Below, piece by piece: positions 53,613 to 64,000 of a stretch of 64,000 nt of DNA. Source of the DNA: Asterella californica (Eukaryota > Streptophyta > Marchantiopsida > Marchantiales > Aytoniaceae); contig JAYKYS010000009.1 in the NCBI GenBank assembly GCA_036924285.1, positions 4,712,001-4,776,000 on the forward strand, given 5' to 3'. The position numbers and the translations under genes are program-made. The number at the start of each line of letters is the position of its first letter. Position 1 is the first letter of the stretch. A model generated the notes under the pieces. It worked only from the letters and a program-made list of their open reading frames with translations, did not search any database and had not been told where the DNA came from.

Positions 53613-55130
53613 ACTTGCTATTGCCAGTTAGAGGTGCGGTCGAGTGAATTTCTGAGGGAAGCTTACTAGCGGCAGTTTTTGACTGGTTTTGAAGTGGAGA
53701 ATATACACAAGATTATGAAAGTACCTAAATAAACTTTTATACTCATTGCGTGCCGTGCATAAAGACCCAATCCAACGTGTGCTAACCCTCACGCGCAGGC
53801 CGGAGTTGACCGTCCAGGACATGCCACGGCTTGAACCCTTGACCCCACTCTAGTAAGCAGAGAAGGGTGGTTTAGAAATAGAGTATACAGCACACTGAGC
53901 TTGACTGAAGGTTCTTAGAATGCAAATCAGTTCGTCCTTGAAGAAACATTATTACAGTTTAGCTGGAAATGATGTTGAGAATTATTACATATGATTGAGA
54001 CATAAGGAAAATTCTTGGGCGATTGAGTGTATGGAAAATAGATAGAGGGAAAACAGTCCAGATGTGTATTATTTCTGCATTGACTAGAAAGATATCGTTG
54101 TTGTTCAGTTTCTACCGTTGCTTGAATGCACAGAAAGATCGCACAAGAAGATGCGATACTGTTACTCGAATTAGGCTACGAATTAATGACCTTCTGTCAG
54201 AGAGTCTCTCATGTACATGTTTGGAGGTGTCACTTCCTTCGTTGTACTGTAAAGTAACACTTCCGTTGAAAAGCTATTCCTCAAGCGCACATTCTCCCAA
54301 CGCATGTATCAGTACCGAATCGCGGAGGATAGATTCACTGGGATATGAGTGAGTTCGAAGTCAAGGGAAGAGCAAGAATGTAAACATTGACAATGCTGGA
54401 AAGTGAGCATATACAGTAAAACTGAAGCACAAACTGAGACCAGATTGACACGAGTGAGACTCAAGGCACGAGAATCACTTTCGCAGTGTAATATTCTTTC
54501 CTCCGTGCGACGAAAGTCCCAGTCCAGCAATCATGGCTACAAGGAAACACAGCAGACGAGGAGAGGTCATGTGGTTGCTCGAGGCCTCACTCTTCCGTTC
54601 ATTCATTCTCCCTCGATGATAATATTCGAGGAGCAAGACTTCGTAGTAGAGGAGAGGAGAGGAGAGGATCGTATGGCATTGACAGCCGTGTAGAGAAGCA
54701 TGACCTGCTTCGGTTCTAGCCTGTGGGTCTTCTGCCGGCTGTGAAGCAAGTTGCTGTATGCCAATGAATGACGGAGTGCACCATCAAATAATTGCCACAT
54801 GTGGGTGACATGGCATGTGGGACAAATGACTCCACCTACTGTAGTGCTGAAATCATCTCTTTCCTCTTTTGGCAGGACTCTCCGCAATTTTTGTTCGCTC
54901 ATGCAAAAGACGCGGGATGGATGGACGTTCGCTCATGCGAGTGACGCGGATGGATAGATGCACGGAGGGAAGCGCCAATATTCCGAGCACGAACAGAAAG
55001 GAAACCGTAAAAAGAGAAAAAACAATATAGTAAGGGAAGGCTTTGCTAATATAACAACGGAATAATCTTTAATTCCTCAAGAGACGAGTTATGAGTAAAT
55101 TGCACACTTCACTTGGAAGTAATGACAAGG
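53613..55130. other. Intergenic DNA, no gene recognised
   Basis: No frame with recognisable motifs. It includes a short two-copy repeat at 54,892-54,960 (GTTCGCTCATGC with GACGCG-GGATGGAT, about 38-bp period) and a GAGGA run near 54,650. Confidence 0.45.
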
Positions 55131-55134
55131 TATT

Positions 55135-55240
55135 GCTTGATCACATTACTCGGAGAGATGTATGTTTGATAACACCTTTGACTGGCTACTGACTGTAAAC
55201 CAGTTACTCTATCATTTTACTGTTAAAATGTTTTCGACCG
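55135..55240. repeat. Second copy of the TTGATCACA dispersed repeat
   Basis: Diverged relative of 44,960-45,140 with the same order of GCTTGATCACA, GACTGGCT-CTG and AACCAGTYACT-T-TGATTT-like words. Confidence 0.5.
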
Positions 55241-55584
55241 TGTATGCAAAAAAAGTACATCGTGAATAAATCTTCTGCACTTTAAATAATTTTGACAAGA
55301 AAATACACATAAGACGATACATATCCAGAAAACTGTTATGTGCTGTTCAAAATTTCACTAACATGGAAAAGTGATTGGTTTCACCGTTAATAATTAATCA
55401 AAATGTAATCAAATTATACTTCACTGTGAAGGGTGTGCTAAAATACACTAAATATATTAGAGGTGTGATTAAATAAAATATTGAAAATATTAATTTATTT
55501 TAAATATCATAATAATATCTCATGGTACGACTGAGGTTAACTAAACCACCAGAAATCTCTTTGACATTATCCCTAAATGTTGTT

Positions 55585-56020
55585 CGAACTTGATTCCACC
55601 TGTGTTAAGATGATTTTACTCTAGTCAACAAGCAGTAGCTTGTTGGTAACCCCATCCTCTTGCCGAGGGATTCATGCTGTGCAAGGGGAACAACACACGG
55701 TTGCAAAAACCCTTAGAGCGAAAAGAGACCTAAAAACAAATCAAACATAAAAAGATTATTTTACTTGATCATATCTTTTACTTACAACACCAGGTTCAGC
55801 AAGTTTTCCACCATGTGAGGACACTGCATTTAAGAAGTAAAAGATTATTAATCGATTTTAAATACATTTTAAACTTAACTGTCAATGCAGATACATGACC
55901 GGCATCGGACATACACATCTAGCACTCAAATGACATGGTATTTTGAAGTACTTAACCTACTGTTACCAGTCAAGTGCTGCGATCTTAAGAGGGGTGGAGT
56001 AAAATCCAACAAATATATTA
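55585..56020. mobile_element. TIR element, copy 3
   Basis: The left end TTGTTCGAACTTGATTCCAC continues CTGTGTTAAGAT. The right end starts ATCTTAAGAGGGGTGGAGTA and continues AAATCCAACAAA. They are inverted repeats of about 31 bp. Inside are CACCAGGTTCAGCAAGT and AACCTACTGTTACCAGTCAA, as in copy 1. About 435 bp with no coding capacity. Confidence 0.6.
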
Positions 56021-56149
56021 GAGTTGAGTTGAAGTAAATTCCTGACTAAACCACTCACCGGGTATATGTCCGGTGACATTATTACGTGATTCAGTAAAAT
56101 CACTGAGAAGTATACTTACCACTTACTGTCCGGTAGGTTACTTACTTGG

Positions 56150-57404
56150 GAATCGGAAGGATGGATGCGGATGAGACGGTGTCGATGACATGGTCGGGGA
56201 AGGGGCTGAAGGTCGGAGGAGCGGACCGATAAGTCAGAGGTCACATCCGCTCACCCAATGGTAGACGCGGAACGGGCATCGAGGAACACATATTCCATGG
56301 AGAGGAGACAAGTTCTAGTAACGCGAGCAGGTAATGAGGAAGAGCGGGGACATGAGCTGGCACAGGAGTAGAGGGAAGAGTAAATTGATATTTTGTAGAA
56401 GGAGGCGAGGTCGAGGGCGAGGGAGAATTCTGTGTGGGGTCGGACCGAGCGAGGCACGGGTGGTGCTGTTCGTATGGGAGAGGCTGCAGGAAAGGAAAGG
56501 AAAGCGACGCGAGGAAAGGGAATACCAGGCGAGTGAAGGGGAATGGGGAAGGTTATGCTACGTGACGCTAGTAGTGGCAGACTCCAGAGGAGGAGGAAGG
56601 CGGGGGTCTGCCATGGCGGCCATGGCTTACACGCAGACGCGCACTGGAGCCGGTGCGAGTGTGTGGGGAAAGGGAAAGAAGTAGACGGGGTGAGGGGTCG
56701 AGGAGGGGCGGGTCTTAGTACCTGTAGGCTGTACACGGAGCCGCCCAGTGGAGTGGACTCACTGTGGGGGTAGAAGAAGCAGCTGCGTCCTGGCTCGAGC
56801 TTGAGGCCCGGATCCGTGAACACGAGACACAGAGAAGAGACTCTTCTGGGACTCACTCGCTCTCCTCGCTCTGTCCGTCTCTCTTGAGAGAGAGACGGGC
56901 TGACTACTGCTACCACTAACAGACTCTTCACTCAGTCTACTAGGTTAATAATGACGAGGAAAAATCTGTGAGCAGAGAGAGGTCTGCACCGGTGGGGGTA
57001 GAGAGATCCCTGCTGGGGCTCGTGGTGGGTTCGAGTTTGCTGAGTTGAGTGAGTGAGTGAGGAGGGGGAGTGGTGAAGGGGCGGAAGCCAGAGGCCAGGC
57101 AGACAGCGCGCAAGTGGAGATTAAGCCGAGCCGAGGAAGAGGTGCTACAAGTCCGAGAGCAGTGATGAGAAGTGAAGTCACGGGTAATGAATGCTTGGGA
57201 AGGATTTGGTGGCTGTTGGATCCGAGTGCCTGGAAGTCACAGAGGCGATTGAAAGTATTACATTTCTGAGACGGGGATTCTCGAAGCGTGTCTGTTCTCT
57301 TGGAGATCCTCATAACAAACTACATAGCGGAGTTGGGGACAGAACAGCAATTTGACATGGAGAATCCGCTCATCCACCTCCCATAGCATCTTCACCTTAA
57401 CCCT

Positions 57405-57406
<2 letters not shown>
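56150..57406 (+). promoter_or_regulatory. GC/GA-rich region, probable promoter and 5' leader of the GAUT gene
   Basis: Base composition shifts sharply from AT-rich to purine-rich on the + strand, as in many plant promoter and 5' UTR regions. A short upstream ORF from ATG 56,612 (MAAMAYTQTRTGAGAS, then stop) is visible. The transcription start and any 5' UTR introns before 58,196 cannot be fixed from sequence alone. Confidence 0.35.

Positions 57407-57446
<40 letters not shown>
57407..57446 (+). repeat. (CT)n microsatellite
   Basis: An uninterrupted CT run of about 38 nt within the probable GAUT 5' region. Pyrimidine tracts are common in plant leaders. Confidence 0.9.
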
Positions 57447-57447
<1 letters not shown>

Positions 57448-58195
57448 ACTACGACCACGACAGCCTCTCACACAGCGCTCTCGTGAACGCTAACGTGCAC
57501 GCAAGGAATGCGGACCTGTGATCTGACTTCTGCAGCTGGAAGCATAAGGTGGAGTCAGGTGACTCAAGGACAGGATAATACGTGGTGGGAACAAGAATAA
57601 GCTGGTCTGAGCACCATACTCCAGATGCCCGCAGCGCCACATTCCCATAATCACTGGCTTACATCTGCTGCTGCCTGCCAGCCATTGCGGTTGATGTACA
57701 CGGTTTGCCTCCAGATGCCATGCTGATTAGTCGAGATTGAGTTCGGCTGACTCTGGAAGGCGTTTATCTGCGCTTAGTAACGTCTTTCAGAGAAGGGACA
57801 TCTTATTATAGGATGTAGACCTCGAACTGTCCGCCGAGGTTGAAGGTGGGGGGTTCCGGTTCGTCGAACTTCTACAGCACGAGCAATTCCAGCAGCCAGC
57901 TCAATATGCCATCAGGAGCTCTCCGTGTCCACACTCTCGCCAGGGCGATCGGAGCCCTGTCTTTAGTGTCTTAGACACCTGGTTTTTACATACTGTAGAC
58001 TGGGTTAACTTCGACTCGAGTGTTTTCTACGTACACCCCTACTTGACGGCCTCCGGCCACCCCATTGCTTTTGGGGCCTAGCAGAAGCTGAACAAGGTTG
58101 TCGGTGGAACAGACTTGATGAAGGAATACAGGAGATCCAGAAGGCGGAATTTTGAAAGGCCTCTCGGATAGTGGGCATTTGGCATAGGACTCACA
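57447..58195 (+). other. Probable 5' UTR or intron of the GAUT gene
   Basis: No coding similarity. It lies between the GC-rich region and the first GAUT coding exon, so it is likely leader and/or 5' intron. Splice sites are not assignable with confidence. Confidence 0.35.
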
Positions 58196-61100
58196 ATGCA
58201 GGTCCATATATCTCCGAGTATGCGTCGAATCACCATCTCCACAACGAATGGATTTTTGGACCCCATGAAGTTAAAGGGAGCTGTTCGTTATCTGTCCTAC
58301 CGATGCCTGTTCTGGACGATTTTGATTCTAGTTTTTTTACTCCCATTTCTTTTCATCACGACCATGATCGCCACTCTGGAAGGTGCCAACAAGTGCACTT
58401 CAATTTGTAAGCATACTGAGTACTCTCCCCCAGTTTTTGTGCCTTAAAGGCTCGTCCATCTGTCGAGTAACACCGCTTTTATGTTAGCACTGAAGGGCAT
58501 GAGTTTACTTATCATGTCAGGCACGTGTCCGGTCACTTTTTTCATATGATCGTGGCTAGGTACTTGTACTGAACGAGCATAATCAAGTCGAATTTTCGTT
58601 CTGGTAATTTTCTAACCACCTTCCATCCAACTTTCTTTCTGGACTGGAGCAGATTGCTTAACGAGGAAGTTTGGACCAGGAGCTCCGTGGAGAAACAGTA
58701 ACATACCTGTAAGCACGAATTATCTGGAGCCCCTCTATGGCTGTAACAGTTACGGTGTGAAAGGAAGTGAAGCTGAATTTAGTTTGAGCATCGAGTGGAT
58801 CTCACCGGTTGCGGATTAATGATATTGTTTATTGTGTCTGTGTGTAGCAACAGTATTCACGTGAAGTCATGACTGCCCTTGAATTAGCTGCGAAAACCAA
58901 GCTACCGAAAGATGTTCCTGTTCCTGAGACTTTACATGCGCTGATTGATGAAGCCAAAGCTAAAAACTACGATACGAATACTCTACTGGTGACACTTACC
59001 GCTATGGTGAGTCTCTTGCTTCTGTGACATGGTGAGTATGCCTGTTGAGAATGTAAAGGCTGCTTAATATAAGATGAATTATGACAAGGCAAGTTGTTTG
59101 TAGTACTTTAAAGACCTGAAATTACCATATTCTGGTGTTGCATGATAGTTTAAAGTGGCCCTCAGTCGTCCCTTTTATCTGTAGAATTACCCATCCACTC
59201 CCTCGTTTATTGCTGTACTCCAGAGGGATAATCAGTATCGTGTGGGTATACTTGATATAAGACGCTCCAGCAAGATGAGTTTCTTTAACCAAAGGAACTC
59301 TGAGATGAAGTTGCTCCAGAAGCGACACACTTGAACATAACATAACACACGGAGTTTCGACAGTAGTTAGCACGACTAGATTTAAATTAAATTCTTTCAA
59401 TGGGATGTTTCAGGTGGAAAATAAAGATGAGCAGACAAGGGCTGCCAAATTTCAGGAGGCACTTTATCGACACTTCGCATCTAGTGGGATTCCTAAGGGG
59501 ATGCATTGTCTTTCCTTAAAGTTGACATCGGAGTACTCCACCAATGCTCTAGCCCGGCAGGATCTTCCATCTCCTGATCTTGCACCAGGGCTTACAGATA
59601 ATTCACGCCATCACTACGTCGTTGCAACAGACAATGTTTTAGCAGCTTCTGTTGTGGTTTCATCAGCTATTAAAAATGCCGCTGAACCTGGGAAGATTGT
59701 CTTCCACGTCATTACGGATCAGAAGACTTATGCTGCAATGCATTCATGGTTTTCTTTGCATCCGCTTCCTCCAGCTATTGTTGAGGTTAAAGGGGTTCAT
59801 CAGTTCGACTGGCTGACCAAAGACAATGTGCCAGTGCTGGAGGTTCTGGAAAGTTCAGCGGATATACTGCGTTACTACCACGGTGACCACAGCGCAGGAA
59901 CTGATCTCACGGATTCTCCCACCATATTAGCTGCAAAATTGCAGGCTCGTAGTCCAAAGTACATTTCTATCATGAATCATCTGCGTATATACCTACCTGA
60001 TGTGAGTTCCCTTGACATCTCGAACATTTATGAATGACATTTGTTGCTTAAGGCGCTCTCAGGGGTCACGCGTGTGAATTGGACGATCGTAATATTCAGG
60101 TTCATTGTTCCAAGGACTCTGTGACCACTTCTGTTTGCTAACAAGTAGTCTGGTGAATATTTGTGTCCAACGGCAGCTTTTTCCAGAGCTCAATAAGGTA
60201 CTATTCTTAGACGACGACGTGGTTGTCCAGCGAGACCTCGCACCACTGTGGAATATAGACATGCAAGGAAAGGTTAACGGGGCGGTGGAGACTTGCCGGG
60301 GCGAAGATCCTTGGGTCATGTCAAAGCACTTCAGGAACTATTTCAACTTTTCGAATCCCGTCATCTCGAACACTTTCAATCCGGAGCAGTGTGCCTGGGC
60401 TTACGGTATGAATTTGTTTGATCTTCATGAGTGGAGAAAAACGGAGATCACGAAGATATATCATCGCTGGCAGAAGCTGGTGAGTTTCATGTCTGTCGAA
60501 ATTACGCATGTGCTATATCCTCTTTCACCTCACAGAGAAGGTTACAGTTAAGGATGAGACTTTTGTTGCCAACCTTCGAAAACCTTTACGAACGCACCTC
60601 GTTAGAGAGATTAAGTGTTGATATGGGTGGAACTAAAAGTAGTGTTCTCTTGCCTCTCCCACGTTTTCTTGGTTCAATTCGTGTAGAACTTGCAGTGGGT
60701 TCCTTCTTCTCGGTATTTCGAAGGGTATGACCAGTAATCATGTACTAACCAGCTGAAGGAGAAGAACGGACCTAATGGAGTAAATGATTATTTGCGGGAT
60801 TGCCGTTCTGAAATTGAATTCTTTTCTCCGCCGAGCTTTTCTTGAACCTGCACAATTCAGTGAACAGAAGAATTACAATGGTCAGGTCCAAGTCGTACAT
60901 AGCCACTGTCTACTTAAGTTTCACTCGTTCGGTCTGGTAGCATTTAACGAGTCAGTTGCTTCGTTTCATTTCGTGAATGAAACGATGTCGTGAAGCGGTG
61001 ACTTACTGGTCACTCGCATGCCAGTCCTGAAAGGATAGTTCTAATCACGAGGCGGTAAACTACTGGTTAGTGTCCATAACTAACACCGGAGCCTAGCACC

Positions 61101-64000
61101 AGACAGAACATCATACTGAAAGACCAGCATGATGTTGTGTCTGGTGATAGGCTCAAGAGGTAAGACACGCCGTTATTGCATCTTTTACGCATCCTGTCCC
61201 ACGTACTGATTGATTAATTTCTAATTTGATTGCTGCTATGTCTTCTTCTTCCTCTTAGTGTTATGATCAAGTTATGTGGTTAGTACCGTGTTTCCTCATG
61301 TAACCAGTCGATTACTGTTAATTTTCTTCACAAATTAGATTAGGTTTGTTTAAATTGTGGAGGTTCTTCTGACCACTTGCAGTTCAAAATCTATTGTTTA
61401 ACGCCTTGGCCGCAGCTCTGTCTCTCAGAACATCTTCTCAGTTATGACTGGATGGTTGGTATCAGCTTTCATCGGTATGTGGTGGGCAACTTTGTAGAAT
61501 AATACCGGAGATAGAGGGAAGTGATCAGAAGTTTAGCATCTTGAGACGGTTTTAGTGGCGCTGCTAAAAGGTCACCGAGGGAGAGATTTGGCGACTGAAA
61601 GTGCATCTTGAACTTGCTTCATGTTTGTATCCCGAAAGATCTTGTTCGTAAAGTTTGTTGGAAAAAAACCTGCTCCATCTAGGCTGCTGTCCCACGGTTC
61701 AGGGGAGTATTGCAGAGCAAGGGAAAGTATCACCTCTTCTAAGGAAGAGGGAAAGATAGTTTAGTTTCCAACTAACCAGTGAAATTTGTTGTTCCCTCAA
61801 GCTTTTACCTCAAAAAAGGAAAGATCACCCGGGTGGCTTCCAGTTTCCCCATGCGGGATGTTGTTCCCTCAAGCTTTTACCTCAAAAAAGGGAAAGATCA
61901 CCCCGGTGGCTTCCAGTTTCCCCATGCGGGATGTTATTCCCTCAAGCTTTTACCTCAAAAAAGGGAAAGATCACCCCGGTGGCTTCCAGTTTCCCCATGC
62001 GGGAGCAGTAGTTCTCAAACCTACCAGTATTCAAGTCTTCAGGTGTACCAGTATTTTCTTTGGATACTAGACCATCTCGCAAAATAGTACCTTCATCCAC
62101 GTAGGTGCAGAAGGGCTTCTCATATTCTGCTCGATATTGGTTATAGCTTCACTTTATGTGGGGTACTAGACCTCTTGCCAAATGGTGTGTCACCCATGCA
62201 AGTACTGTTGGGGGAGGTGTTCAAATTCTTCTCGATATTGATTCTAGCTTCAAAGTTTTGACTAGCTATGCTTTCTTGGAGTTCGATTGTTCTCCTGTCT
62301 GTGCCGTCTTGCAAGGCCGTTGGCTTGGTAGCGGGATCGTCAGATTTTTGTCCTTGCGTTCACTGTCTATCCTCTATCCTCCTACGTTTCTCGCAACTCC
62401 TGTTTCTCGCTTGTGGCTAATGTAGAGGTTGTTGGTTTTGTTCCACTTGCGATCGCTTTAGTATTGGAGGCTAATGCAATATCGGAGGACGTGCATCCCG
62501 TCACCTTGGGGCTGTGGTGCCTCCTGTACCCATCCTGTCAGAGGGGAGACTATCCGCCAGAGTATTATAGCGCTTCTTGTTTCTTAGCTTGGCTGTGGAG
62601 TCTACTACAATCTATGCAGCTGAGTTTTCAGTTGTCCTCTTGTGTTCTTGTGTTTTGTTGGTTATAAAATTGGTGAAGCACAGGTTTTAATAGTTGCGAG
62701 TTCAGCACAGTCGGGGGTGCTAGTCATACTTCGCTGAATGCACTGATTCTCCTTCCTTCTTTGGAATGGTTCCAGTATTTTGGTGATACTCAGGGTCACA
62801 TTACATGATCAAAGGTGTAATTTCTGTTTATTGCTGATTTCCTAAATTCGAAGACCCTTATAGAGAATTAAGGTTGAGCTTGTTTGAATCCTTCATATCT
62901 GTATTCTCCGCGTAGGATCTAACTCCCGTACTGCCGTAGCGGACGGGAGGGCAAAAATATCGTTTTGAGATAGCAGAGGTTACTTCATTAGGACTGAATC
63001 AGCCCTCTAGACCGACAGACAGCTTGGCTTTACCATTCCCAGTCGGAAGCTTGCGAAGAAGGGGATTGAAGCGGCTTCGTATGTAGTAACACTTCCCGGC
63101 CAATAGACCACTTGTGGCTTGTTTGGTGAGGTCTGTCCTGTGTGCTCAACCTGATCGATGGCGTGACGGAGCAACAACCACCTTCCCGCCTTTTATGACG
63201 ACCGCAAATATTTTCGTTCATTCTCTTTCTTACTGTCTTAATTCTTTTCAGTGTTCGGTGCTTGCTCCAGACTGTTCTGAAACAGTATACCATGTCGTCC
63301 ATAGTCTAAATTTTTCCCATCACTATTCCATGTTCACAATCTTGCGCCTGGTTTGTTCGAAATTCAGGTAACTGAATTTCGATTGCGATTATTCTCGTCT
63401 TCTCCACGAGAAATTCTTTTGCTCTTAGATGTCACTCGCTCCTTCTCGAATGCTATACATCCAAACCCATGAGAGAGGAGTAAAGAAACTGAGGTTTTCA
63501 TTATAAGTAGCCAAGCATCATCCACTGGAAGCCGACAAAATGAATTGAGTTCTAATTCCAGCACCATTCAGCTCTTATATGTATATGCATATGCTTGAGT
63601 TTATACCATTGATGCATCACTTCAGATCAATCTCCGTGATAAAGTTAGCTTCCTCCATAGCGGTTTTACGTACTGTGTTGCCTTAGGCGTTATCACCTAC
63701 TAGAATTAGCCGTTGCAGTTTTAGGTTTCTTTGTCATTTTCTATCTCGTCATTAGTGTTTCCCTTTGGAAATGATATTTTTCTGCGGACAGAGATCTGGA
63801 GTATCGTTGGCCAGATTTTGATCAACTGTGTATAGATATCTGTGATCACAATTTCATTTGATTAAAACTATTTTCTTTGGTTCTTCCTTGCAGAATCTCA
63901 GGTCCAATTTGACTCTTTGGCGGCTAGGTACCTTACCTCCGGCCCTAATTGCTTTTGATGGTTATGTGCATCCCATCTCTTCGTCTTGGCACATGCTAGG
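58196..64000 (+). CDS. Galacturonosyltransferase of the GAUT13/14 type (GT8), partial at right edge
   Basis: Golgi type II membrane glycosyltransferase that adds galacturonic acid from UDP-GalA in homogalacturonan (pectin) synthesis. Exons by frame and GT-AG sites: 58,196-58,406, 58,653-58,708, 58,848-59,006, 59,414-60,001, 60,177-60,479 and 63,894 to beyond 64,000, giving 474 residues so far. A short cytosolic start (MQVHISPSMRRITISTTNGF) precedes a membrane anchor at about 37-61 (TILILVFLLPFLFITTMIAT). Next come a stem and the GT8 domain: GIPKGMHCLSLKLTSEYS, IVFHVITDQKTYAAMHSWF, VHQFDWLTKDNVPVLE, SPKYISIMNHLRIYLP, LFLDDDVVVQRDL (metal-binding DXD, residues 350-352), NGAVETCRGEDPWVMSK, FNPEQCAWAYGMN and TLWRLGTLPPALIAF. 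About 60 C-terminal residues are missing. GAUT12 (IRX8) is a less close relative. Intron 5 is unusually long (3.4 kb). Confidence 0.93.
61089..61154 (+). repeat. 26-bp-arm hairpin in GAUT intron 5
   Basis: The arms 61,089-61,114 (starting GAGCCTAGCACCAGACAG) and 61,129-61,154 (ending CTGGTGATAGGCTC) pair at 24 of 26 positions around a 14-nt loop. It could be a small inverted-repeat element or a short hairpin RNA. Confidence 0.75.
61788..62003 (+). repeat. Three-copy 72-bp tandem repeat in GAUT intron 5
   Basis: TTCCCTCAAGCTTTTACCTC recurs at about 61,792, 61,864 and 61,937 (steps 72 and 73), each followed by GATCACCCNGGTGGCTTCCAG and TTTCCCCATGCGGGA. The copies are nearly identical. Because the period is close to a multiple of three, spurious long frames run through it. 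Confidence 0.92.

Noticed and set aside
53800..53860. tRNA-like GGGTTCAAGCC loop on the minus strand
   Set aside because: I could not form an acceptor stem or anticodon arm around it. It more likely belongs to the nearby dispersed repeats.
56251..56931. 226-codon minus-strand open frame upstream of the GAUT gene
   Set aside because: It is low-complexity (Ser/Pro/Leu-rich) because the + strand is GA-rich. There is no domain, and it overlaps the probable promoter/leader.
61779..62087. Overlapping long frames with a repeated SSFYLKKGK peptide
   Set aside because: They come from the three-copy 72-bp tandem repeat within a GAUT intron, not from a gene.

Overview
The window is nuclear DNA from a land plant. 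It contains a spliced plastid-type fatty-acid gene (FabZ), a spliced GT8 galacturonosyltransferase of the GAUT13/14 type, plant-style Ty3/gypsy LTR retrotransposons and long AT-rich intergenic DNA. The low gene density, AT-rich spacers and GA-rich 5' regions would suit a bryophyte such as a moss, but that is an inference. I saw no tRNA, rRNA or CRISPR array.

Bases 1 to about 29,575 are almost wholly retrotransposon. A + strand gag remnant (1-612) is followed by a minus-strand gypsy element D (915-6299) that has lost its RT/RNase H. Next comes unassigned DNA, then a nest that can be unpicked from target-site duplications (TSDs). Element C (minus strand, 3' LTR about 10,110-13,003, pol 13,004-13,828 and 28,586-29,575) is the oldest. 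A solo LTR E (10,479-12,508, TSD ACCGT) sits inside the LTR of C. Element B (13,829-28,580, TSD TAGCT) sits inside the integrase of C. Element A (14,052-24,139, TSD GCGA) sits inside the 5' LTR of B. A has LTRs that are about 99% identical by eye, yet its coding region is broken at about seven places.

The most unusual signal is a pair of small ORFs in the downstream part of the LTR of A (15,527-15,742 and 15,749-15,952). The same pair, diverged but aligning at protein level and in the same order, can be read in the LTR of C, where solo LTR E now splits it. Both sets start 36 nt downstream of a TATA-like element, so they may be the first ORFs of the retrotransposon transcript.

Bases 29,576-35,650 are AT-rich and built from GATATC-containing tandem repeats: about five copies of a 215-251 bp unit, then about 13 copies of a 95 bp unit. 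Bases 35,732-36,712 hold an unrecognised minus-strand reading frame split by a 379-bp insertion step flanked by 17-bp direct repeats. AT-rich hairpins follow.

A four-exon gene for plastid 3-hydroxyacyl-ACP dehydratase (FabZ) lies at 39,921-42,269. The spacer 42,270-56,150 is AT-rich and carries several small inverted-repeat elements (a three-copy TIR family, a pogo-like MITE and a fold-back). A GC/GA-rich upstream region leads into the GAUT13/14-like gene, whose coding exons run from 58,196 beyond the right edge. The two host genes act in unrelated pathways, plastid fatty-acid elongation and Golgi pectin synthesis.
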